Below, in pieces: positions 55,289-64,000 of a stretch of DNA of 64,000 nt (within the stretch, counting starts at the first letter, position 1; each line of letters starts with the position of its first letter). A program made the position numbers and the translations under genes. The notes under the pieces were generated by a model that saw only the letters and a list, made by a program, of their open reading frames with translations, was not told the DNA's origin and ran no database searches. Source of the DNA: Neoarius graeffei (taxonomy: Eukaryota > Chordata > Actinopteri > Siluriformes > Ariidae); contig NC_083575.1 of assembly GCF_027579695.1 (NCBI RefSeq), positions 33,268,382 to 33,332,381 on the forward strand, in the 5' to 3' direction.

Positions 55289-55860
55289 TACTCTATAAGC
55301 ATTCCATTCTGTTATGAATCAGAAAATAAATAAATACATCACAGCACTTTTATTTTTTTTAAGTATTTAATCTATTTCAACAATGTTACACAAAGATTGA
55401 AACATAACAGTTGTAAATATTACTTAATTCCACAGGATAATGGTGGACACCGGTGAAAGTGATCACTATTATCGACACCTCATGTGACTTCTCAAATGTG
55501 CATACAAAATGGCAATTGTCAAATGAAAGAGTAAGAAACAAAGTAGCTTTCAACAAGGATATTATGAAATATCAGTGAATTTGATAAGTAAAAACATGTC
55601 CATGAGCTTTCCACCATGCTTACCTTCGATGATAACATCTGGGTTTTCCTCAAATTGCTGATCATGCTAAAAAAAATTCCATCTCAGGTAACAAGCTGTG
55701 CCATCAGATGACATCAAAGGGTGAGGGGGTTCTTCCGGTTGATTAATTAACCAATAATAACTGTTGTAACTGAAACTCACCTTTGCAAAATTGTTTTTTA
55801 TTGTTAATCTGAAAAAGTGTTGATAATTATAGACTGTCAATAATTGTAGCTGCTGCTCTA

Positions 55861-58370
55861 CTGCTTTTTGACCAGAAAGGTATAAGGGATAGACATACCA
55901 TTTTAGAAACATCCACAAATTTTTGTTGATTAACATACAAATCTCTTATCTGTTCATATTTGTATGTCACCACTTTTATTTTGCAACTTATTTTCTCATT
56001 GTATTCATTCATTCATCCATTCATTCATTTATTTGTATTGACTTCATCAGAGTACATGTATACAGAGCCTTCCTCAGCTGGCTTAATTCATTCTTAGTAA
56101 TGCATATATTTTGGCTGGCATATTTTACAATACTGCTGGAGAAGACAGACCTTAATATCCTTTTTTTCATTCCTTGTTTATTTTCTTTGAATTTTTTTTG
56201 ATTCCATAGGCAGATGCTCAGTCATCCCTCGTCTTTGCTTTAGAACCACTATATGGAGCTTAATTGATACATATCTGTATTGACTGATGCAATCTACAAG
56301 TTGGTCATTGAATATGAAAAATTGAGTAATGGGGGAATCAATCATATGGATCAACATGTGCAGGTTCCATCTGTGCCTGGGTCCCCTCCTTCCACCATTA
56401 TGAGATATTTGCATGAATAATGGGGTGTTGGCAGACTAGGCAATCACCACCAGAGCTGCTTTATTAAAGCAGTATGAATGAGAGTTATTTTGCATGGATG
56501 TACAGCTGTGGGCCAGTCAGCAAGCCTCCGTGGGTCACTATTGTCACCATAGTCAATGCTGTCAGAAGGATTGGTGCTCCTGTTGTCCTTTGTCCTGAGT
56601 TCCAGTTTTAGAGATACACACTCCATTTTCCCCCACACCACACAGCTATCATCAGCATGCTTCCATAATTGTTTGATTTGTCTGTTTGGACTTATTCTTG
56701 ACTCTAAGCCTGACATTTTCTGCTGTCTCTAATACTTGGTCATCGTAGTCAAACTGTAAAGAAAATATCTGGAGTATTTCGCTTTTGCTGTGAATCAGTC
56801 TGTGGCTATCGCTAATTAGTGGGAAAGAAAACAAATCTAGTCCAGAAGAATTTAGATTTTAGCCTTTAGTGTGCCCCTCTGCTAATCATATGACATAATG
56901 TTATAAAGGAATAAGTGTGCCTCAGCTGGACAGAAAATGGCACAGAAATAGAGCTCACACTGATCAACTTGGTCTTGTCTCTTTGAACCCTCCACATCCT
57001 GTGTCTAAATGCTCCCATTTTATTTGTGTATATAGTATATGGTCAGCGATAAGTCTGGCATGCTTGGCTGGTGACTCACCACCTGCAGTGCAATCTGGTG
57101 GTCATCTTTTCTCTGGTGGTACCACTGAAAACAAAGTCTTCTCTCTCAGTGTCTTGGATAGGCACAGAAAGCTTATTGTCTGTCATGGCTTGGGAAAGGT
57201 CTGCTTGGGGACATTACAAGTACAATTTCCTTCTTTCCCATTTCCTATTCAACCTTTGGGAAAATATCAAGGACAGAACTGTCAAGAAGCAAATGGGGAT
57301 CCAATGAATCACAGATCAATAACCCTCACTGAGAAAAGAACAATATCATGAAATCAACTGACCAAACCCTACAATGACTGTGCAGTCACTCAAATGTATT
57401 CTGACATGAGTTGAGGTCTTTAAACTAATTCTTTATAAATAATTTTTCCAGTGAATATTGTGTAAAAAAATGTGGTGGTGCACCTTTTGTTGCATTAAAA
57501 ATGTTCTTATAAATGATACTGACAGCAAATCCATTATTATCTCTGACTATCCTCTACTTGTCATTGCAGCACGATGATAGATTTTTGTCTTAATGAACAC
57601 ATGCTAATGTGGCTACTGAAATTTTGTTTGTTTGTTGAAATTTTATTTTAATTACATTACAGGTGAAGTCACTTGAAAGGTAAAGCTAAGCTTCACTTTT
57701 TACTTGAAAATATCAAAGAATAAAATATTTTTCTTGTTGCTGACCAGGTCCAGCTACAATCACATGAAAGGGACTAGGATGCAATCAAGAATGCATTGAC
57801 AAATATTTGTAAACATACGTCAGTACTGTTAGCTTGGTAGAGAAAGCACTGAGAGTTTGCTAGTGTCAAAATACAATGATTTCCCTTATTTTGGTTATTT
57901 TGTGCAGTATTTTTTGTCAGAATTTTTTTATTTTTTCCTCCTTTTTCAGATAAGAGCTAATGTTTGCGCTTGGTCAGACAGCAAGTACTTGACTCAAAAT
58001 CTCAGAATCATTGACCCAGTAACACCACACAACTTGAATCACATGTGATCAGTGTTGCAGGGTGTGCACAGGACATGATACCAGTAGCTCACAGATGAGG
58101 CACACAGACTCCATAATGTTTCACCTGGAATTCTTTCACCAATGAAGCTTGCCTGAAACAAGAAAGAAGTAGTGGCCAAGGCCCAAAATTAGTCACTGAA
58201 AAACATGCAATGTGCACTAGGCTTAATATAGCCTATTGCAATTGCAAGGTCTTTGTGCAGTATGTAATGCATAGTATAAAGCAGCTATTATAAGCTATTA
58301 TTATATTTTTATAATTAAGGTGCTCTGATCTTTCTCAGTGGAATATGAAGTGTGTTATAAGGGTGTGTGT
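55861..58370. other. 2.5 kb with no recognised gene
   Basis: Includes (TTCA)n near 56,010. Frames of 144 codons (56,917-57,351) and 90 codons (56,444-56,716, minus) have no recognisable domain or splice context and look random. It may be intergenic or intronic host sequence. Confidence 0.5.
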
Positions 58371-58371
<1 letters not shown>

Positions 58372-58436
<65 letters not shown>

Positions 58437-58645
58437 GAGGGTAAGTCAAAAAGTTCTAAGATGTTATAATTTCAAAAGGAATTCAAAATAATTCAAAAAA
58501 GGAATACAAAGAAGGAATTCTCAGATGGAAACATTGTTTGCAGAAGTGTTTAGACTTAAATGGAGGATATGTAGAGAAATAGCTTCGTTAATTTCATAAA
58601 TAAAGATTTTTTTCATTTGCCTTAGAACTTTTTGACTTGCCCTCA

Positions 58646-58744
<99 letters not shown>

Positions 58745-58745
58745 T
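58372..58745. repeat. (TA)n/(CA)n microsatellites flanking a mariner MITE
   Basis: (TA)n 58,372-58,424, (CA)n to 58,435, the MITE, then (TG)n 58,647-58,665, (TA)n 58,666-58,733 and (CA)n to 58,743. Confidence 0.85.
58437..58644 (+). mobile_element. 208-bp internally deleted mariner
   Basis: Terminal inverted repeats of 24 bp, one mismatch, beginning GAGGGTAAGTCAAAAAGTTC. Inside, GGAGGATATGTAGAGAAATAG matches the end of a mariner transposase gene (codons for GGYVEK and stop). No TA TSD is evident in the microsatellite flanks. Confidence 0.75.
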
Positions 58746-59268
58746 ATACCAGTAACTTAATGGACTGTTTTTGGTATCTGTGAAATTTGTTTATCAGACC
58801 ACAGGGAGCAGTGCACAGTTTTTCTCTCTCATTCTCTCTTGGTCATACACACACATACTCACTCAGGGAGACAGATGGTGGGGTTGATATCCTTCCACGA
58901 TTTGCACAAGAAGGTGGGGGTGTAAATGAGTCTGCTTCTTTCTCTTTCACATGGTTGGGTGTTACCAGAGCTGAGGCTTTCTAGACACACATATACAATA
59001 ACATGCAATCACATGGTAAAAGTGGCTATTGGACAGACTATTCACCCCACCTCCCATCCCAACACACACACACACACACACACACGCACGTATGCACATG
59101 CACCCTGACATGGTACGTGCCAGTGTAGTGCTGAAAAATAATTAACTTCAGTTCTCTCCCCTTGTTAATTACCGCAGCCATGCTAAACTTGGCTATTGTT
59201 TCAATTAGCCTTATAAAGAGCTCGTTATTAAGGATTCAAATTATCACTGCAAGTATTATCTCACTATA
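58746..59268. other. No recognised gene; (CA)n at ~59,060
   Basis: Unique-looking sequence with a short (CA)n run at 59,062-59,084 and no coding signal. Confidence 0.5.
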
Positions 59269-59270
59269 TA

Positions 59271-60482
59271 CAGCAGGGTCCAAAAGTCTAAGACCACTAG
59301 TGAAAATGCTTCTATGTTGCATTCTTTTCCAATTTAATACAACAATTTTACAAATTATATTAGTGACAACAACTTGAGTGAAAAGTTTGCATGTATCTCA
59401 GAGTTTCTTAGTATTTAGTATTCCCACTTTTTTTGCTTTTATGACAGTGTGCACTCAACCTTTGATTGGATGGTCACTGCAGTGATTAATATGTTTCAAC
59501 TGGCAACAATTCTTTTAATCCTAACTGATGCAGTGAGTAGCTTCTTAATTCTTTAACAATTATGTGAGAAGAAGACATGGTTGTGAAAAAGATGTTACTG
59601 TTTTTCAGAAAGGTCAAATTATTGGTTTGCATTAAGCAAAGAAAACAACTAAGATAGTGCTGAAATTACTGGAATTGGGTTAAAAACTGTCCAAGGCATT
59701 ATTAAAACCTGGAAGAATTGTAGTGAACCATCAAATTCACAGTAGAAATGTGGTCAGAAAAAAAATCTTGAGCGACTTTGAACGGAGATCACTGAAATGC
59801 TTGGTGAAGTCAAATTGTGAAAAATTGACAGTAGAATTGGCTATGTTTAATAGTGAAAGTAAAACATTTTCACATGCACAGTACAATGAGACCTTGCAGG
59901 ATTGGGACTAAACAGCTGTGTGGCCATAAGAAAATCAGTTGTTAGTGAGGCTAACCAGAAGAAAAGGCTAGAAAGCATAAAGAGTGGACTCTGGTGCAAT
60001 GTAAAAAGGTCATGTGGTCTGATGAGTCCACAATTACCCTATTCAAGAGTGATAGGTGCATCAGGGTAAGAAGGGAAGTGCATAAAGTGATGCACTCATC
60101 ATGCATAGTGGCCACTGTACAAGCCTCTGGAGGCAGTGTTATGATCTAGGATTGCTTCAATTGGTCAGGCCTAGGCTTGGCAACATTATGTGAAAATACT
60201 GAATAACCAGGTTGTTCCATCAATGGATTTTTTCTTCCCTGATGTCACGAAATTGTGAAACAGTGATTCAGAAGCATGAGGAATCATTTCTCACACATGA
60301 ATTGGCCACCACAGAAACTTTATGAAGTGAATTCAAAATTAATACAACTCTGGATAGAAATAAATGTTGTGACATTGCATAAGGTTGTTGAAACAATGTC
60401 ATAGTGAATGCATGCCATAATCAAAGCTAAAGGCAGTCCAAAAAATATTAGTGTTTTTTTTGTTTGTTTGGTTAGGTTTTTT

Positions 60483-60514
<32 letters not shown>

Positions 60515-60627
60515 GTGTATTTCACTTTTAAAATTCCCAAAAACTGAATCATTCTGTTTATTTCCAAAATTAATTTTAAAAAAGACCCCAGATTTTCTAT
60601 GTAGTCTCACACTTTTGGACTCCACTG
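59271..60627 (+). pseudogene. Decayed Tc1-like transposon
   Basis: TIRs CAGCAGGGTCCAAAAGTCTA and (reverse complement) CAGTGGAGTCCAAAAGTGTG with TA at both sides (59269-59270, 60628-60629). Coding remnants: RKKILSDFERRSLKCLVKSN (59,756), VMWSDESTITLFKSDRCIRV with the first catalytic Asp (60,015) and VQASGGSVMI (60,120). The second Asp and the Glu region are lost or too diverged. Many stops. Confidence 0.75.
60478..60513. repeat. T-run followed by a 21-base G-run
   Basis: About 15 T directly followed by about 21 G within the Tc1-like remnant. A potential G-quadruplex and a site where assembly length may be unreliable. Confidence 0.85.
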
Positions 60628-60744
60628 TATCTACAAACTAAATAACAATCCCAAATACAATAAAAAGGGAACAGGTCATTTTAAAATGATGTTCAGTTGA
60701 AAAGTAACTTCAGCCTATTAGCCTATCATTTCTTATCATATTCA

Positions 60745-60915
60745 TTTTTATCATTCATTTGCATTTATTAATTTGGAAAATCATTTTATCTAAAAACAGG
60801 CTTACAGTTACGAATTTCAGCAATTGAGGGTCAACATTCTTGCTCAAAGGCTCAACATTACATCTCTGCCAGTTCTGGGATTTGAACTCACTCTCTTTTG
60901 ATCAGAAACTTAATC
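60745..60915 (+). repeat. Interspersed fish repeat fragment
   Basis: TTTTATCTAAAAACAGGCTTACAG, AGCAATTGAGGGTCAACATT, TTGCTCAAAGGCTCAACA and GGGATTTGAACTCACTCTC follow a widespread fish repeat usually found near SINE or LINE ends. Family not assigned. Confidence 0.5.
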
Positions 60916-61843
60916 AAGTTAAAAAAAACTTAATCAAATATCCACCACTGCCAACTACCAATGTTAGAAGCCATAATGCTTCATTATATGCCCCATGGCT
61001 ATCACATGCCACTGGCCTGCCAGGTTCACTGTCCTTGTGATACTGTATATTTATGCAGGATGTCAATAATTATTTTATTAAAGTCCATCCATTTCAGCTT
61101 CCTTATGTTCTGGAGTTAAATCCACATAGTTAAAGATCAGGCAATGTTTGTAGGAAGCAGCTTTTCAACTACATTAAATGGGTGCCCTTAAGCAGGCTGT
61201 GATCATTGAAAGGTGCTGTTTGGTGCATCATGGCCACGTGCAGAATGAGCAACTGTCAAAGAAGGTGGTTACAAAAATATTCATCAGACTGGACATGCAC
61301 ATGTAAACTGCTTTTAATAGACCATGACAACACTAGTTTGGACTGGAAAGAGTGAGGGAAAGAGACATGGCCACATGAATGTTTGTGTGCTTGTGTTTGG
61401 CCCTTCGCAAAGCTACGCTCTCTCCACGGGTGACTCATGGACTTGGCAGCCCACTTTACCACATGCCGCTTTTGCTCAAACACACTTCACTTTGGACTAC
61501 ACTTCTCACACAGTCTCTCACATACAGCTAGATTCTGAGAAATTCTATAGCAGCTCCTGCAATATTTTTAGCATAAGGTAGTGTTAATGAGTTGGTGTTG
61601 ATACGTTGATGATTATTTTTGAAAAATACCAGCACATCCTAAAGTTTTTTATTCCTCTTTTACCACAACAATTTGACAATGATTTAATTTTTTTATTTTT
61701 ATTTTACTTTGTAATTGTATATAGTTTTGCTTCCAGTCAAGGTGGGATGCAGAGGATTCTTGGCACAGTCTGTGTGGAAACTGCTCCCAGCCATTGGAAT
61801 ATCAGGAATAAGGAGAGAAAGAATGCAGTTGTTACATGTAAGT
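60916..61843. other. No recognised gene
   Basis: AT-rich sequence without recognisable repeats. Frames of 75-97 codons have no domains. Confidence 0.5.
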
Positions 61844-62065
61844 TACAGTGGTGCTTGAAAGTTTGTGAACCCTTTATAATTTTCTATATTTCTGCATAAA
61901 TATGACCTAAAACATCATCAGATTTTAGCATAAGTCCTAAAAGTAGATAAAGAGAACCCATTTAAATAAATGAGACAAAAATATTACATTTGGTCATGTA
62001 TTTATTGAGGAAAATGATCCAATATTACATAAATGTGAGTGGCAAAAGTATGTGAACCTTTGCTT

Positions 62066-63088
62066 TCAGTATCTGGTCTGACCCCCTTGTGCAGCAATAA
62101 CTGCAACTAAACATTTCCAGTAACTGTTGATCAGTCTTGCACACTGGCTTGGAGGAATTTTAGCCCATTCCTCCATACAGAACAGCTTCAGCTCTTGGAT
62201 GTTGGTGGGTTTCTTCACATGAACTGTTCGCTTCAGGGTCTTCCACAACATTTCGATAGGATTAAGGTCAGGACTTTGACTTGGCCATTCCAAAACATTA
62301 ACTTTATTCTTCTTTAACAATTCTTTGGTAGAATGACTTGTGTGCTTAGGGTCATTGTCTTGCTGCATGACCCATCTTCTCTTGAGATTCAGTTCATGGA
62401 CAGATGTCCTGACATTTTCCTTTATAATTTGCTGATATAATTCAGAATTCATTGTTCCATCAATGATGACAAACCATCCTGGCCTAGATGCAGTAGAACA
62501 GGCCCAAACCATGATACTACTATCACCATGTTTCACAGATGGGATAAGGTTCTTATGCTGGAATGCAGTGTTTTCCTTTCTCCAAACATAACGCTTCTCA
62601 TTTAAACCAAAAAGTTCTATTTTGGTCTCATCCATCCATAAAACATTTTTCCAATAGCCTTCTGGCTTGTCCATGTGATCTTTAGCAAACTGCAGATGAG
62701 CAGCAATGTTCTCTTTGGAGAGCAGTGGCTTTCTCCTTGCAAACTTGCCATGCACACCATTGTTGTTCAGTGTTCTCCTGATGGTGGACTCATGAACATT
62801 AACATTAGCCAATGTGAAAGAGGCCTTCAGTTGCTTAGAAGTTACCCTGGGGTCCTTTGTGACCTCGCCGACTATTACATGCCTTGCTCTTGGAGTGATC
62901 TTTGTTGGTCGACCACTCCTGGGGAGGGTAACAATGGTCTTGAATTTCCTCCGTTTGGACACAATCTATCTGACTGTGGATTGGTGGAGTCCAAACACTT
63001 TAGAGATGGTTTTATAAACATTTCCAGCCTGATGAGCATCAACAACACTTTTTCTGAGATCCTCAGAAATCTCCTTTGTTCATGCCAT
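62066..63088 (-). pseudogene. Tc1-like DD34E transposase of E5 (two nonsense codons)
   Basis: The start at 63088 reads MA-stop-TKEISEDLRKSVVDAH: TGA replaces the Gln codon (CAA) seen in E4. A second stop, TAG, replaces Gln in STVRQIVSK (about 62,968). From 62,962 on 298 codons are open: GRPTKITPRARHV, NVHESTIRRTLNNNGVHGKF, catalytic LWMDETKIEL, MQQDNDPKHTS and NPIEMLWKTL, ending GGQTRY. The total of 341 codons equals the family length, and all catalytic residues are present. Confidence 0.87.
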
Positions 63089-63310
63089 GATACACTTCCA
63101 CAAACATGTGTTGTGAAGATCAGACTTTGATAGCTCCCTCTTCTTTAAATAAACCCAGGTGCCCACTCACACCTGATTGTCATCCCACTGATTGAAAATA
63201 CCTGACTCTAATTTCACCTTCAAATTAACTGCTAATCCTAGAGATTCACATATTTTTGCCACTCGTAGATATGTAATATTGGATCATTTTTCTCAATAAA
63301 TAAATGACCA

Positions 63311-63696
63311 TTCATTCATTCATTCATTCATTCATTATCTCTAGCCGCTTTATCCTTCTACAGGGTCGCAGGCAACCTGGAGCCTATCCCAGCTGACTAC
63401 GGGCGAAAGGCGGGGTACACCCTGGACGAGTCGCCAGGTCATCACAGGGCTGACACATAGACACAGACAACCATTCACACTCACATTCACACCTACGGTC
63501 AATTTAGAGTCACCAGTTAACCTAACCTGCATGTCTTTGGACTGTGGGGGAAACCGGAGCACCCGGAGGAAACCCACGCGGACACGGGGAGAACATGCAA
63601 ACTCCACACAGAAAGGCCCTCGCCGGCCCCGGGGCTCGAACCCAGGACCTTCTTGCTGTGAGGCGACAGCGCTAACCACTACACCACCGTGCCGCC
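63311..63696 (-). mobile_element. tRNA-headed SINE in E5, 12-bp TSD
   Basis: Tail (ATTC)n at 63311 and head ...CACCACCGTGCCGCC at 63696. AATAAATGACCA occurs at 63299-63310 and 63697-63708. Full length, close to the 29.3-kb copy. Confidence 0.87.
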
Positions 63697-64000
63697 AATA
63701 AATGACCAAGTATAATATTTTTGTCTCATTTGGTTAACTTTGTTCTCTTTATCTACTTTTAGGACGTGTGTGAAAATCTGATGATGTTTTAGGTCATTTT
63801 GTACAGAAATATAGAAAATTCTAAAGGGTTCACAAACTTTCAAGCACCACTGTATTATTAATGTATATACACAATAACTTCTTAGAATAAGTGCATTAAT
63901 ATAATGCCTGCAGACATGAACTACTGTTCTAATCATGCTGTTATAAAAAAAAATTAGTCAATGCCTTCTGTCCAATCTGATTTGTGCATTCAGCAGTGCT

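Larger units (their letters stand above)
54183..55858 (-). mobile_element. Unrecognised element, right arm of inverted pair
   Basis: Reverse-complement copy of the 48.3-kb arm with TA at 54181-54182 and 55859-55860. Ends GAGTGGCAGCTACAATTATC and (reverse complement) GAGCAGCAGCTACAATTATT form terminal inverted repeats. It contains the same motif cluster at 54,345-54,410. Enlarged by an (AT)n microsatellite and a SINE. HDQQFEENPDVIIEG corresponds to the exon-like stretch of the left arm. Confidence 0.6.
61846..63852 (-). mobile_element. Tc1-like transposon E5 with SINE insertion
   Basis: TIR CAGTGGTGCTTGAAAGTTTG at 61846 and its reverse complement ending at 63852, TA on both sides (61844-61845, 63853-63854). 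About 1.61 kb without the SINE. Same family as E4. Confidence 0.9.

Noticed and set aside
56917..57351. A 144-codon open frame as host gene
   Set aside because: No domain, low-complexity or Met context, and a competing frame in the same place. No splice or homology support.
58521..58742. Frames rich in YIYIYI or THTHTH
   Set aside because: They are translations of (TA)n and (CA)n microsatellites.

Overview
The window looks like vertebrate nuclear DNA, most likely from a ray-finned (teleost) fish. The evidence is the mobile elements: several Tc1/mariner families, PIF/Harbinger, Ty3/Gypsy, several APE-type LINEs, a Penelope-like fragment, and many tRNA-headed SINEs with a GGTGTAGTGGTTAG head and a GGTTCGAGCCC B box. 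A catfish-like genome is possible, but the sequence alone cannot prove it. I found no bacterial-style operons, no CRISPR array, no functional tRNA or rRNA gene, and no convincing single-copy host gene. Almost every real coding region belongs to a transposable element, and most are broken.

Layout. 0-8.6 kb: a SINE with target-site duplications (TSDs), a mariner remnant split by a SINE and two LINE tails, an 890-bp foldback element carrying a SINE in each arm, then a decayed RTE-like LINE on the minus strand interrupted by a 950-bp hAT-like element. 8.6-35.5 kb: head-to-tail copies (A, B and the start of C) of one DNA transposon that encodes an IS630/Tc1-like DDE transposase with an intron. Copy A is split by a Tc1 element and a LINE. 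Copy B is swollen to about 20 kb by a Tc1 element that received an inverted copy of its own family, SINEs, a mariner MITE, another Tc1 carrying a 4.8-kb LINE and a Harbinger-like MITE, Tc1 derivatives, a Gypsy integrase fragment, and a Penelope-like fragment that contains a Harbinger element with both open reading frames intact. 35.6-42.8 kb: an unclassified DNA element split by a Tc1, itself split by a 5-kb Gypsy retrotransposon with two LTRs. 42.9-48.0 kb: a mariner split by a LINE that is itself split by an L2-type LINE. 48.3-55.9 kb: two inverted copies of an unrecognised ~1.36-kb element with iterated TCGATAATTAT motifs. The spacer between them holds a complete LINE. 55.9-64 kb: mostly unrecognised sequence with microsatellites, a tiny mariner MITE, a decayed Tc1-like element, and a near-complete Tc1 carrying a SINE.

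The proteins work only as mobile-element machinery (transposases, reverse transcriptases, endonucleases, Gag-Pol). The best candidate for present activity is the Harbinger element at 30,102-33,813. It has a SANT/Myb-like DNA-binding partner gene with a normal intron and a 420-residue DDE transposase with no break. Several insertions can be removed on paper exactly at their TSDs and restore the reading frame of the host element, so the order of insertion can be read. I did not find a clearly new biological system. The least explained structures are the inverted pair at 48-56 kb, the foldback at 3.4-4.3 kb and the tandem IS630-like array.
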